Below the pieces are notes generated by a model, which saw only the letters and a program-made list of their open reading frames with translations, made no database searches and had not been told where the DNA came from. 64,000 nt of DNA from CAZLFQ01 sp964625465 (lineage in GTDB: Bacteria; Pseudomonadota; Alphaproteobacteria; Rickettsiales; Midichloriaceae): positions 24,111 to 88,110 of the forward strand of contig CAZVFD010000004.1 in assembly GCA_964625465.1 (NCBI GenBank). The letters are read 5' to 3'. A program made the translations under genes and the position numbers. Of this stretch, positions 43,547 to 52,872 are shown in pieces (positions within the stretch are counted from its first letter, which is position 1; every line of letters begins with the position of its first letter).

Positions 43547-44786
43547 TCAATAATAGTTTGGATTATATAATTTCTTATGTTCTTCGATCGCGAACCTATC
43601 AGTCATACCCGCAATGTAATCTTTGACTACAACCGCTTTTTCAATATCTGATTTATTTTTTGTCTTAGAAAACCACTCGGTCGGTAAGCAATCTGGTTGT
43701 TCCATAAAGACTGTGAATAGATCTTTCATCAATCTTATAGCTTTTTGAGTCATTCTGTTAACACGATAATTTCTATAAACATGTTGCATCAAATAGTCTT
43801 TAAGTTGATTTTTCATTGCCTCTGTCTCGCTTGAAAACCTTGCTACCGCGCTACCAAGACTGCGGACATCACTCACGGAATTAATTCTATTGAAGTCTAT
43901 ATTTCGTCTAGTTTCATGTACTAAATCATTAATCATATGCTTAACTATTCTGCGAATAGTCTCGTTAATAATTCGTGAATTCGTCGCAGTTGGATAAGCT
44001 ACCTTTACACTTTCATAAATAGCGCCAATTGGCTGTATGTGTTTTAGGTCATCTAAATTGATAATTCCTGCTCGGATTCCATCATCTATATCATGAGCAC
44101 AGTAAGCTATATCATCAGACAAACCTGCAACTTGCGCTTCTAAGGAAGCATATGAATCTAGACGCAAATTAAATTTCTCTGAAAATCTGGCAATTTCAAG
44201 TGGCGGCTGTTTTACTGGGCCATTATGTTTCACTGCGCCTTCTAGAGTTTCCCAACTTAAGTTTAAACCATCAAATTCCGCATATCTTTGTTCTAGGAAG
44301 GTCAAAACCTTCATCGTTTGAACGTTATGATCAAACCCCCCAAATTTTCTTGCAGCTTCATCCAGCCCCTGCTCCCCAGCATGACCAAAGGGTGGATGTC
44401 CTAAATCATGGCTTAGGCATTCGGCGTGCCGGCGAAAAAGATCGACGCCAGGACCATGGTCGCGACCACGGTCACGGCATNNNNNNNNNNTGTCCTAAAT
44501 CATGGCTTAGAGCTATTGTCTCCGTTAACTCTTGGTTTAAGCCAAGCTCAAATGCTATGACTTTACTTATTTGAGCTACTTCTATCGAATGAGTAAGTCT
44601 AGTCCTGTAGTGATCCCCTGCATGGTTCACAAAGACTTGTGTTTTATATTCTAATCTACGAAAGGCGGCAGAATGAATCACCCTATCTCTGTCTTTTAGA
44701 TACGGCATTCTCTCACTATCGAATTGTTCTTTATGCAACCTGCCAGCTGAATGTTCAGGATGGCAAGCATATGTAGCAAGCTTCAT
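43547..44786 (-). CDS. dgt: dGTPase-family HD hydrolase, interrupted by an assembly artifact
   Basis: Removing positions 44397-44490 (one 20-mer copy, 64 foreign bases, 10 N) restores one 381-residue frame. The joined segment reads HDLGHPPFGHAGEQG, the HD-domain metal site of dGTPase-like enzymes; N-terminal features FRRLEYKTQVF and YRTRLTHSIEV also fit. Members of this group hydrolyse dNTPs to deoxynucleosides and triphosphate. The start has a GAGGAG ribosome binding site. As the sequence stands, automated tools will see two fragments (43547-44314 and 44472-44786). Confidence 0.92.
44397..44510. other. Scaffolding artifact in dgt: duplicated 20-mer, foreign tail, 10 N
   Basis: TGTCCTAAATCATGGCTTAG occurs at 44397-44416 and again at 44491-44510. 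Between them lie 64 GC-rich bases (44417-44480) unlike their surroundings and ten N (44481-44490). Read on the minus strand the 64 bases code for a hydrophobic peptide (VTVVATMVLASIFFAG), as from a high-GC organism. The 20-mer duplication is the sign of two overlapping contig ends, one with a chimeric tail. Confidence 0.9.
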
Positions 44787-44902
44787 GTCAATCTCCTCTC
44801 TACTTTTACTTTAACTATATTTTAAGTATAAATCCAAGGTTTACTTGCTAAAACATCACTTTTAATCTACTTAATAGAACATATAGTCTTTAAAACTTTT
44901 AT

Positions 44903-45331
44903 ATGGAAGTAAAACAGCTTTATCATTTTGATAGCGACACCCTAATTTCCATGTATCCAAAGGGGATGATCCTTGAGGTTAAAAAGGAATATACCTTAAC
45001 CTATAGAATGCAAAAAAGACCTTTTTCAATATTGTTTCTACTCGCTATATCGCACCCACATGTAGTAACCTACGAGGAAATTAGCGACATCTTGGACTCC
45101 ATAGGAGTAGAGTTAAGGGATGTAGACAAGATTAATAAAAAAGTTGCAAAGCTAAAGAAAGAACTTCGCTCATACGGCGTAAAAAACTTAATCGTATCAG
45201 TTAAAGGGGTTGGTTACGCCATATCAAATAAGTGGGTTGAGCCTCAATCTTTAAGGGCTTGTTTCAAGAACAGTCAAATCACAAATTATATTAAAAGACT
45301 CTGTGGTTTGGTTACTAGGAGTATAGATTAA
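44903..45331 (+). CDS. Stand-alone winged-helix DNA-binding protein (OmpR/PhoB C-terminal type)
   Basis: A 142-residue protein without a receiver domain. The central part (about 25-110) has the winged-helix elements of OmpR-type effectors: a strand pair, FSILFLLAISHPHVVTYEE, a recognition helix with KINKKVAKLKKEL, and the wing NLIVSVKGVGYAIS, matching the G-x-GY end of that family. It could be an orphan regulator. No partner kinase is near. It converges with ispB, two bases apart. Confidence 0.75.
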   Translation: MEVKQLYHFDSDTLISMYPKGMILEVKKEYTLTYRMQKRPFSILFLLAISHPHVVTYEEISDILDSIGVELRDVDKINKKVAKLKKELRSYGVKNLIVSVKGVGYAISNKWVEPQSLRACFKNSQITNYIKRLCGLVTRSID

Positions 45332-45333
45332 AT

Positions 45334-46332
45334 TTAATTGATTCTTCTCAAAAGAAAGCTAACAAACTCTTGCAATGCTATAGTTATAGAAGTCTCAGGA
45401 AAATTGCGAATTGCTTGAATGGCAAGTGTTGAGTATTCTTCTGCAATTCCAATGGCACTATCAATACCTGAGTTTTTCTCCAACAAATCTTTAAAAAGTA
45501 TAAAAGCATTTTGATCTTTATTTGTGGAAAGCAGCATTTCTTTAATCAATATTTTATCTTCAGGACTAGCATTATTTAGAGCTAATATCACAGGTAAAGT
45601 CACCTTACCTTCAAGGTAATCGTTGCCTAATTTTTTGCCGAAACTAGCATCAGCGGTATAATCAAGAATATCATCTACAATCTGAAAGCTTATTCCTAAA
45701 TTTAAACCAAAATCAAATAATGCTTTTTCTTCAGACGCAGAACAACCTGAAACTACTCCACCTGAAGCGCAAGCTGCAGAAAACAATTCAGCCGTTTTAC
45801 CTCTAGCCAATTTTATATAATCATCAGTAGATAGGTCGATATTATTGATCAAATCTAATTGCCAAACTTCAGACTCTGCAATAATTGCAGACGCGTCGGA
45901 GAGCAACTTTAAAGCTTGTATATTATTAGTCTCCACCATAAGTCTAAAGGCTTGGCTAAATAAGTAATCCCCAACTAATATACAGGCTTTATTATCCCAC
46001 ATATTGTTGGCTGTTGGCTTCCCTCGCCTTTTTTCACTTTCATCAACAACATCATCATGAAGTAATGTGGCAGTATGTATGAACTCTACAGATGCAGCCA
46101 ATTTTATTGCAGACTCAGAAACTACTCCAAAAACTTTTGAACACACTAGAGTTAATATCGGCCTGAGTCTTTTTCCACCCGCCCCTGTCAAATAATTAGA
46201 GATCATTGGCACAAGATCAACATGACTTTGCGCATATTCTAAAATTAATTTATCAACAACTTGTAACTCATCTGCAACAAGTGCCTTGAGTTTTTCGAAA
46301 GAATCCATTTTTGTTGTTGCGTGGGCGATCAT
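45334..46332 (-). CDS. ispB: Polyprenyl (octaprenyl) diphosphate synthase
   Basis: A 332-residue trans-prenyltransferase. It has the first aspartate-rich motif LLHDDVVDESEKRRG, the second IVDDILDYTAD and the GGKRLRP entry motif. It extends isopentenyl units to make the ubiquinone tail. The start could also be ATG 46306-46308 (MDSFEKL), which lacks eight residues of the long form. It is divergent from rnhB with few bases between; UbiE, another ubiquinone enzyme, is in the same window. Confidence 0.93.
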   Translation of the reverse strand: MIAHATTKMDSFEKLKALVADELQVVDKLILEYAQSHVDLVPMISNYLTGAGGKRLRPILTLVCSKVFGVVSESAIKLAASVEFIHTATLLHDDVVDESEKRRGKPTANNMWDNKACILVGDYLFSQAFRLMVETNNIQALKLLSDASAIIAESEVWQLDLINNIDLSTDDYIKLARGKTAELFSAACASGGVVSGCSASEEKALFDFGLNLGISFQIVDDILDYTADASFGKKLGNDYLEGKVTLPVILALNNASPEDKILIKEMLLSTNKDQNAFILFKDLLEKNSGIDSAIGIAEEYSTLAIQAIRNFPETSITIALQEFVSFLLRRIN

Positions 46333-46372
46333 AGATCAATAAAAGTTGATACACTCTTATAGCACAAAAGTC

Positions 46373-46972
46373 ATGAAGATTAAAGTCAGACCTGATTTTT
46401 CAATTGAAAAATCTAAAAACACGCAAGTTATTGGAATTGATGAAGCAGGCAGAGGCCCTCTAGCAGGACCTGTAGTAGCTGCTGCAATAATTCTCGATGA
46501 CAAAGCTGTAGATCTTGGCATAAATGACTCTAAAAAGCTCTCTCATTCAAAACGGGTGCAGGTCTATCATCAACTAATAAATAACTACAAGACTGCAGTC
46601 GCTATTATCGAACCTAACAAAATAGATGAATTAAACATCTTGCAAGCTACTATGCTTGCTATGAAGCAATGCATCGAGCAAATTAATGCCCCTAGCAGCT
46701 TTATTTTGATCGATGGAAATAGGTCACCAATAATAGCACCTAATATAGAATGTGTAATTGGTGGCGATGCAAAATCACTGTCAATTGCCGCTGCTTCAAT
46801 AGTAGCGAAAGTTACTAGAGATATGATAATGGCTTCTCTAGACCTTGAGTTTCCAGTATATAATTGGCAAAAGAACAAAGGGTACGGAACCAAAGATCAT
46901 ATTGACAACATCAGGAAACATGGCCCGTCCCCACACCATCGCCGCACATTTATAAAGAATTTCATAGTTTAA
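46373..46972 (+). CDS. rnhB: Ribonuclease HII
   Basis: About 199 residues from ATG 46373, chosen because the first domain begins soon after; the ATG at 46346 adds nine residues. The catalytic motif is GIDEAGRGPLAGPVVAAA (D and E), with further conserved regions NDSKKLS, the central aspartate in VIGGDAKS and the SIVAKVTRD helix. It removes ribonucleotides from DNA and RNA primers. Good match to the family's length. Confidence 0.95.
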   Translation: MKIKVRPDFSIEKSKNTQVIGIDEAGRGPLAGPVVAAAIILDDKAVDLGINDSKKLSHSKRVQVYHQLINNYKTAVAIIEPNKIDELNILQATMLAMKQCIEQINAPSSFILIDGNRSPIIAPNIECVIGGDAKSLSIAAASIVAKVTRDMIMASLDLEFPVYNWQKNKGYGTKDHIDNIRKHGPSPHHRRTFIKNFIV

Positions 46973-47054
46973 TCGAACTTTATAACTTTCATTAACTATT
47001 TATTAACTTTTCAATCGTAAATTTATTATCATGACCACTGATAATAGGTGATTT

Positions 47055-47540
47055 ATGCCAAAGATTAAGAGGCTTATAAATAAGATCAAAGATTGGGAAA
47101 AAAATAAGCACAGCAAAGTAGGAAAACAATATCAATCTACAAAAGCTGCAAGAATATTATACGATGTAATCAGGTCTTACAAACCCCTTTTTTACGACGT
47201 TTTTGGCTATGATATGAGCGGCAGAAGACGGAAGCTAATAGAAACTTTTGTGGAAGATCCGCACGATAAGAATGTGGATAAGTACTATGGCGAAGAGCTA
47301 GTCGAAGTAAGGCGTTGCAGAAGAAAAGGCAGGCTTTTACAAGAATTAAAATTTGGCGTGCTAGTAAACAAAATTTTGGACGATCTTAATATAAAACTTG
47401 GCTCTAAAAAGCTAGAGCAAGAAGTACACTGGTCAGTACTGAAAATTGCGAAAGCTAGCAAGAATGAGTACAAAACCTATAAAAAGTCACATCCATTACA
47501 TAAACCTTGCAAAACCAAGTCTAGACTAATCTTAGCCTAA
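47055..47540 (+). CDS. Small, strongly basic protein of unknown function
   Basis: A 161-residue protein very rich in Lys and Arg (MPKIKRLINKIKDWEKNKHS, RRRKLIETF, RRCRRKGRLL), with tyrosines scattered and no membrane segment. A GGTGA ribosome binding site precedes the ATG. The charge suggests nucleic acid binding, but no fold is recognised. It converges with lptM; the 3' ends share three bases. Confidence 0.65.
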   Translation: MPKIKRLINKIKDWEKNKHSKVGKQYQSTKAARILYDVIRSYKPLFYDVFGYDMSGRRRKLIETFVEDPHDKNVDKYYGEELVEVRRCRRKGRLLQELKFGVLVNKILDDLNIKLGSKKLEQEVHWSVLKIAKASKNEYKTYKKSHPLHKPCKTKSRLILA

Positions 47541-47677
47541 TAGCTTGCACCAGGATTAAATGAGCTTTGTTCTACTTCATCTTCTGGTAGGTCTAATGCC
47601 CCTTTAATTCCACAACCCGAAACAGTTAGTAGAGTTACTAGTAATATTCCTACTGTAAAAATTTTTTTATTTGTCAT
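47537..47677 (-). CDS. lptM: LptM (YifL)-type small lipoprotein
   Basis: A 46-residue gene missed by length cut-offs. It starts with a signal peptide and lipobox (LLTVSGC, Cys22) and continues GIKGALDLPED, close to the CGxKGPLYLP motif of LptM, which helps fold the LPS assembly barrel LptD in the outer membrane. A strong GGGGGG ribosome binding site lies about six bases before the ATG, and it follows pilT by 12 bases on the same strand. The C-terminus (about residues 33-46) is short and acidic. The motif and lipobox make this a confident small gene despite its length. Confidence 0.78.
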   Translation of the reverse strand: MTNKKIFTVGILLVTLLTVSGCGIKGALDLPEDEVEQSSFNPGASY

Positions 47678-47689
47678 ATATACCCCCCA

Positions 47690-48817
47690 TTAAAAGTCAC
47701 TTTCTTCAGATTTTTTAGCTTTAGATACTTTATCCAAAGCAGTTCTCTTAGCCTCACCTTTCTTGCCTTGAATAATTGTATCCTCATCTTCTTCATCCAC
47801 AATAGCAAACCCTGCTTCTTTTCGACTGATTATGCCTTGCGCATATAAAGATCGAACATAATCACTCATTACACACATACCTTCTTTAGAACCTAATTGC
47901 ATCAATGATGATATTTGAGGAATCTTATTCTCCCTAATCATGTTTCTTATAGCTGGAGTAGCGACCAAAACTTCATATGCGGCAACCATTCCTGTACCAT
48001 CTTGTTTCTTTAGTAGTTGCTGAGAAATCACTGCTTGTAAGGAACCAGACAACATCGCTCTAATCATTTCCTTATCGTTTCCAGGGAATACGTCAACTAT
48101 CCTATCTATAGTTTTTGCGGCAGAGTTGGTGTGCAGAGTAGCAAATACCAATTGACCTGTTTCAGCCGCAGTTAAAGCTAAACTTATTGACTCTAAATCT
48201 CTAAGCTCTCCTACTAATAACACATCAGGATCTTGTCTTAATGCACTTTTCAGCGCAGTAGCAAATGATTTTGTATTTGGCCCCACTTCCCTTTGGTTCA
48301 CTAGACTCTTCTTGGATTTATGAATAAACTCCACTGGATCTTCGATTGTAATGATGTGTGAATTTTCATTCTCGTTTATGTGGTTAATCAAGGCAGCAAG
48401 AGTAGTTGATTTACCAGTACCAGTTGGCCCAGTAACTAATACAATACCTCTTGGAAACCTAGTAAAGCTTTCAAATACTTCGGGAGCACTGAGCTGCGCT
48501 AAGGACTTAACTTCAACCGGGATCATCCTAAATGCAGCGGCTGGCCCATTTATAGTATTAAAAGCATTCACCCTGAAACGTAGGCTTGTGCCTATAGAAA
48601 TCGAGAAATCCAACTCCAAATCTTCTTGATACTGTTTTTTTTGGACTTCGTTCATCATGCCATATAACATGTTCCTAATGTCATCTCCTCTGAATGGAGC
48701 AACGTGGATCTCTTTAACATCTCCATATATTCTCAACAATGGAGGAAGCCCAGGTGATAAATGAATATCTGATGCCTTGTGTTCAACTGCATAAGTCGCC
48801 AGTTGTGAAAAATCCAT
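47690..48817 (-). CDS. pilT: Type IV pilus retraction ATPase PilT
   Basis: A 375-residue secretion ATPase. Walker A is GPTGTGKST (130-138), the Asp box IITIEDPVEF, Walker B region LVGELRDLES and the His box TAAETGQLVFATLHTNSA fit PilT rather than the extension ATPase PilB, as does the length of the N-terminal domain. The C-terminus has an extra Lys/Glu tail. PilT pulls pilin out of the pilus to retract it. PilB, PilC and pilins are not in this window. Its neighbour lptM follows in the same direction. Confidence 0.92.
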   Translation of the reverse strand: MDFSQLATYAVEHKASDIHLSPGLPPLLRIYGDVKEIHVAPFRGDDIRNMLYGMMNEVQKKQYQEDLELDFSISIGTSLRFRVNAFNTINGPAAAFRMIPVEVKSLAQLSAPEVFESFTRFPRGIVLVTGPTGTGKSTTLAALINHINENENSHIITIEDPVEFIHKSKKSLVNQREVGPNTKSFATALKSALRQDPDVLLVGELRDLESISLALTAAETGQLVFATLHTNSAAKTIDRIVDVFPGNDKEMIRAMLSGSLQAVISQQLLKKQDGTGMVAAYEVLVATPAIRNMIRENKIPQISSLMQLGSKEGMCVMSDYVRSLYAQGIISRKEAGFAIVDEEDEDTIIQGKKGEAKRTALDKVSKAKKSEESDF

Positions 48818-48870
48818 AAATAACCTACTTGTTCATCTACAGTTATATAACTACAATGATAGCACGACTT

Positions 48871-49785
48871 TTAGTCGCGTTGTACAGCTATTTTTTCTTG
48901 AAGATAGGTCATTCTATTTCTAATTGAAGAAGTGCTCTGGGGCAATATATCCCCAGTACCGCTACCATCCACAACTTGCTTATAGAGAGTAATAGCATCA
49001 TTGTACCTCTTCATATTGTCATACACTACACCTAGGTTGTACCTGTAGTTCAAGACTTCAGGAGACAATATAATCGCACGTCGCAAGTAACTTTCTGCAT
49101 GAGTGTAGTCGCCTATCTGCGCATAAATCATCCCTATTTGCGCCTGAATTGGGCTAAAGTCTGGACTTTCTTTCTCTAGCTCTTTTAATTCTACGAGGGC
49201 TTGACTCGGCGATTCTTCTGACATTAAAACCAAATAATTATTGAGGGCTTTTTTGTAATCTGGATCTATTGATAATAGTTTTTTATAGTGAATCTTCGCT
49301 TCTCTATATTGCGCCAACTTATGATATAAAGATGCTAAAGCAAAAAGCACATTCGTATTAGTAGCCTCTTGCACCAGTGCCTGCTTATAGAGTGTAAGCG
49401 CCGCTTCTGACTGACCTGAGAGCGCTGCTTTGTATCCCAACGAAATCAACGCAGATATATCTTTAGGATCATAATCTTTAACCTTAAATCCTAAATGTGA
49501 AAATGTTTTTGAATTAGTACTTTCTCCTGTGGGTAAGGGTTTGTGGGGTGTATCATATATAATTGAGACTTTATTATCCTCAGAATTTCCCGTAGCAGGA
49601 TTAATTTTTACTGGAACTACATTTTTCTTATACTTTCCAAAGATCTCCTTGTTTGATAACTCTTTTATCTCTTGTGACAAGGGTTTATCGGCAGCTTTAT
49701 CTGGAGTTTTTGCTGCTTCTTCCAACGCGAACGCTAGATTACAACAAAAACAGATTGTTGCTATAAAAACACCTTGAATCCTCAT
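48871..49785 (-). CDS. Secreted TPR protein upstream of pilT
   Basis: From ATG 49783-49785 the product is 304 residues with a signal peptide (MRIQGVFIATICFCCNLAFA) and an AAGGTAGG ribosome binding site; an in-frame start 192 bases upstream would bury the signal and is unlikely. After a 110-residue linker it has about five TPR units (LFALASLYHKLAQYREAK, IGMIYAQIGDYTHAE, YNLGVVYDNMKRYNDA). TPR proteins of this type scaffold assembly; PilF and Pilw-like proteins serve the pilus. Its place before pilT supports a pilus role (inference). Confidence 0.8.
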   Translation of the reverse strand: MRIQGVFIATICFCCNLAFALEEAAKTPDKAADKPLSQEIKELSNKEIFGKYKKNVVPVKINPATGNSEDNKVSIIYDTPHKPLPTGESTNSKTFSHLGFKVKDYDPKDISALISLGYKAALSGQSEAALTLYKQALVQEATNTNVLFALASLYHKLAQYREAKIHYKKLLSIDPDYKKALNNYLVLMSEESPSQALVELKELEKESPDFSPIQAQIGMIYAQIGDYTHAESYLRRAIILSPEVLNYRYNLGVVYDNMKRYNDAITLYKQVVDGSGTGDILPQSTSSIRNRMTYLQEKIAVQRD

Positions 49786-49833
49786 AATGCCTACCTTGCA
49801 TTGTAATATATATTCTATTGATAACTCACTATT

Positions 49834-49863
49834 TTGATTTAGGCAAGTTGCGACGACTATATT
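49834..49863 (+). promoter_or_regulatory. Possible promoter of the pdhA operon
   Basis: -35 TTGATT (49834-49839), 18-base spacer, -10 TATATT (49858-49863). Moderate match. Confidence 0.4.
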
Positions 49864-49936
49864 TGAATTTAAAACTTCTATTAAAATACGTGGAAGCAAG
49901 TTAAATATTGTTGTACTATGAGAAGAGGTGTATAAA

Positions 49937-50965
49937 ATGCTCAAAAAATCATATAAAGTTATGGCGAAAGCTAGCACAAAGAAATCGAGTTTTTCGGTAC
50001 CAAATTTGACCCCTGCGGATCTTAAAAAAGCATACTATGACATGCTGTTAATCAGAAGATTCGAAGAAAAAGCTGGGCAGCTTTATGGAATGGGACAAAT
50101 TGGCGGGTTTTGCCACCTTTACATCGGCCAAGAAGCTGTAGCTGTAGGCATTCAAAGCGCTCTGGAAAAAAATGATTCAGTAATTACTAGTTATCGCGAT
50201 CATGGAATAATGTTAGCAGCAGACAGTGACCCGAAAACTGTTATGGCTGAGTTATTAGGAAAAGCCACAGGTTGCTCGAAAGGCAAAGGTGGGTCAATGC
50301 ACATGTTTGATCTTGAGAAAAGATTTTACGGTGGACATGGAATAGTTGCAGCACAAGTGCCAATCGGAACTGGAATTGCATTTGCATACAAGTACAAAAA
50401 AGAAAACAATCTTTGCGTCACTTATTTTGGTGATGGAGCAGCTCACCAAGGACAGGTTTACGAGTCTTTCAACATGGCTAAACTTTGGAATTTACCAGTG
50501 ATTTACGTATTGGAAAACAATGGCTATGCGATGGGAACATCAGTAAAACGTGCAGCGAGCACTCCAGATTTATTTAAGCGTGGCGAGTCGTTTGGCATCC
50601 CTGGAAAAAGAGTTGATGGTATGAATTTCATAGCAGTCCGTGAAGCTGCAAAAGAAGCTGTTGAATACGTTAAGAACGGCAACGGCCCCATACTTTTAGA
50701 AATGAAAACTTATCGTTACCGCGGACATTCAATGTCAGATCCTGCTAAATACAGGACAAAAGAAGAGGTAAACGAGTATAGAGAAAAGCACGATCCAATT
50801 ATGCAGATGGAAAACCATCTTATTTCTAAAAAAATCGCGACCAAAGCTGAATTGGAAAAATTAGAAGAAAAAGTTTTATCAGTTGTGAAAGAGGCGATTG
50901 AGTTTTCACAAAACAGCCCTCTTCCTGACGAAAGCGAATTATATACAGATATTTTGAGAGATTAG
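49937..50965 (+). CDS. pdhA: Pyruvate dehydrogenase E1 component subunit alpha
   Basis: About 342 residues from ATG 49937 (AGAAGAGG ribosome binding site; the GTG nine bases earlier overlaps it). The TPP-binding segment runs from FGDGAAHQGQVYESFNMA to VLENNGYAMGTS, and the regulatory loop RYRGHSMSDP is present. With PdhB it decarboxylates pyruvate and loads lipoate on E2 to give acetyl-CoA. It is followed by pdhB four bases on. E2 and E3 genes lie elsewhere. Confidence 0.95.
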   Translation: MLKKSYKVMAKASTKKSSFSVPNLTPADLKKAYYDMLLIRRFEEKAGQLYGMGQIGGFCHLYIGQEAVAVGIQSALEKNDSVITSYRDHGIMLAADSDPKTVMAELLGKATGCSKGKGGSMHMFDLEKRFYGGHGIVAAQVPIGTGIAFAYKYKKENNLCVTYFGDGAAHQGQVYESFNMAKLWNLPVIYVLENNGYAMGTSVKRAASTPDLFKRGESFGIPGKRVDGMNFIAVREAAKEAVEYVKNGNGPILLEMKTYRYRGHSMSDPAKYRTKEEVNEYREKHDPIMQMENHLISKKIATKAELEKLEEKVLSVVKEAIEFSQNSPLPDESELYTDILRD

Positions 50966-50968
50966 TCT

Positions 50969-51958
50969 ATGACATCAATCACAGTTAGAGAAGCGTTACG
51001 CGATGCAATGGCAGAAGAAATGCGCGCCGATCCAGATGTATTTGTAATGGGCGAGGAAGTAGCAGAGTACCAAGGCGCATATAAAGTTACGCAAGGCTTG
51101 CTTGATGAGTTCGGCGCGGATCGAGTAATCGATACACCCATCACTGAACATGGCTTTGCAGGTCTTGCCGTTGGTGCAGGGTTTGCAGGTTTGCGACCAG
51201 TAGTTGAATTCATGACATTCAACTTTGCGATGCAGGCGATGGATCACATAATAAATTCCGCTGCAAAAACAAACTATATGTCTGGCGGGCAAGTGAAGTG
51301 CCCAATCGTATTTAGAGGGCCAAATGGCGCTGCCTCAAGAGTTGGTGCACAGCACTCACAATGCTATGCTAGCTGGTATGCACACGTCCCGGGATTAGTT
51401 GTAATTTGTCCATATCGCGCTGAAGACCATAAGGGTTTGCTTAAAGCGGCAATTCGCAACCCAAACCCTGTTATATTTTTGGAGAATGAAATTCTTTACG
51501 GACATTCCCATGAAGTACCAGATGACATAAACGATGACTTCACTATTGAAATTGGCAAAGCAAATATTTTGCGCGAAGGAAAAGATGTAACTATCACTGC
51601 TTTTTCTTTACAAGTAAAAACTGCACTAGAGGCTGCTGAAGAATTAGCTAAGGATGGTATCGAAGCTGAAGTGATTGACCTACGCACACTACGTCCACTT
51701 GATATGGAAACAATTTTGGAATCGGTTAAAAAAACAAATAGAATTGTTTGTGTTGAAGAAGGCTGGCCATACGCAGGAATATGTTCTGAAATTTCCGCAC
51801 AGATTACCGAGCACGCTTTCGACTATCTTGATGCACCAATCAAAAGAGTAACAGGAAAAGATGTGCCCCTGCCCTATGCAGTGAATTTAGAAAAGCTAGC
51901 ACTCCCTCAAGTGAGCGATGTTGTAGCCGCAGTTAAAGAAGTGTGTTATAGAAAATAA
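50969..51958 (+). CDS. pdhB: Pyruvate dehydrogenase E1 component subunit beta
   Basis: A 329-residue transketolase-like subunit. It has EEVAEYQGAYKVTQGL, DTPITEHGFAGLAVGAGFAG, the GPNGAASRVGAQHSQCYASW segment and the C-terminal VCVEEGWPYAGICSEI. It forms the E1 heterotetramer with PdhA. The E2-binding C-terminal domain is intact. rsmH starts two bases after its stop, so transcription likely runs from pdhA into the division genes. Confidence 0.95.
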   Translation: MTSITVREALRDAMAEEMRADPDVFVMGEEVAEYQGAYKVTQGLLDEFGADRVIDTPITEHGFAGLAVGAGFAGLRPVVEFMTFNFAMQAMDHIINSAAKTNYMSGGQVKCPIVFRGPNGAASRVGAQHSQCYASWYAHVPGLVVICPYRAEDHKGLLKAAIRNPNPVIFLENEILYGHSHEVPDDINDDFTIEIGKANILREGKDVTITAFSLQVKTALEAAEELAKDGIEAEVIDLRTLRPLDMETILESVKKTNRIVCVEEGWPYAGICSEISAQITEHAFDYLDAPIKRVTGKDVPLPYAVNLEKLALPQVSDVVAAVKEVCYRK

Positions 51959-51960
51959 TC

Positions 51961-52872
51961 GTGCATAAACCCGTTTTACTTAATGAAATTATTCAGTATT
52001 TGCATCCTAAAGATGGCGAAACTTTTGTCGATACAACTTTTGGTGCTGGCGGATATACATCGGCGATTTTGGAATCTGCAAAATGCAATCTCATTGCTTT
52101 TGATAGAGACGATACAACTCTTCCACAAGTTGAAAAAATAAAAACCAAATATGGGCAACGTTTTAATTTCATTCAAGATGAATTTGGAAAAATATCAGAT
52201 CATATAATTGAGCCAGTTGATGGCTTTGTTTTTGATATCGGAGTTTCTTCAATGCAAATAGATCAAGGCGACAGAGGTTTTTCTTTTTTACATGATGGCC
52301 CTCTAGATATGCGCATGAACAGAAACGATGGAGTGACTGCTGAATTTTTAGTGAATAGTTTAAGCGAAAGAGATCTAGCTGATTTAATTTATAAATATGG
52401 CGACGAAAGAAAATCACGAATAATCGCAAAAAAAATCGTTGAAAAAAGGTCTACAGAACCATTCAAAACTACAGGGGCTTTAGCTAATTTGATTCGCGCA
52501 ACTATTGGCAGAGCTAACGATGGAATTGATCCATCAACGCGAACATTTCAAGCGCTAAGAATTGCAGTAAATGATGAATTAAATCAGCTTGAAAAAGGGT
52601 TGGCTGCAGCAGCATCCTTAGTTAAAAAAGGTGGAAGAATTGTAGTCGTCACTTTTCATTCTGGCGAAGATAAAATCGTAAAAGAATTTTTTAATAAACT
52701 TTGTGGAAAAGTTGCTGGCATTAATCGTTTTATGCCTTATCATGAGAATCAAGATGCTGTAGCCGAATTTGAATATCTTCATAAAGGCACGGTAATTGCT
52801 AGCACAGAAGAGCTGGATGGCAATCCTAGGGCTCGTTCTGCAAAATTACGCGCGATAATTAAGGTGCAATAA
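51961..52872 (+). CDS. rsmH: 16S rRNA (cytosine(1402)-N(4))-methyltransferase
   Basis: A 303-residue RsmH (MraW) with GTG start at 51961. It shows HKPVLLNEIIQYL, the SAM site DTTFGAGGYTSAIL, the FDIGVSSMQID segment, DERKSRIIAKKIVE and a late VVTFHSGEDKIVKEFF motif. It methylates C1402 of 16S rRNA in the ribosomal P site. As in the classical division cluster it is followed by ftsL and ftsI, overlapping ftsL by one base. Confidence 0.95.
   Translation: MHKPVLLNEIIQYLHPKDGETFVDTTFGAGGYTSAILESAKCNLIAFDRDDTTLPQVEKIKTKYGQRFNFIQDEFGKISDHIIEPVDGFVFDIGVSSMQIDQGDRGFSFLHDGPLDMRMNRNDGVTAEFLVNSLSERDLADLIYKYGDERKSRIIAKKIVEKRSTEPFKTTGALANLIRATIGRANDGIDPSTRTFQALRIAVNDELNQLEKGLAAAASLVKKGGRIVVVTFHSGEDKIVKEFFNKLCGKVAGINRFMPYHENQDAVAEFEYLHKGTVIASTEELDGNPRARSAKLRAIIKVQ

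Noticed and set aside
44417..44480. Considered as an insertion sequence or mobile fragment inside dgt
   Set aside because: No inverted ends, next to an N run, and the flanking 20-mer is explained by contig overlap; an assembly artifact is simpler.
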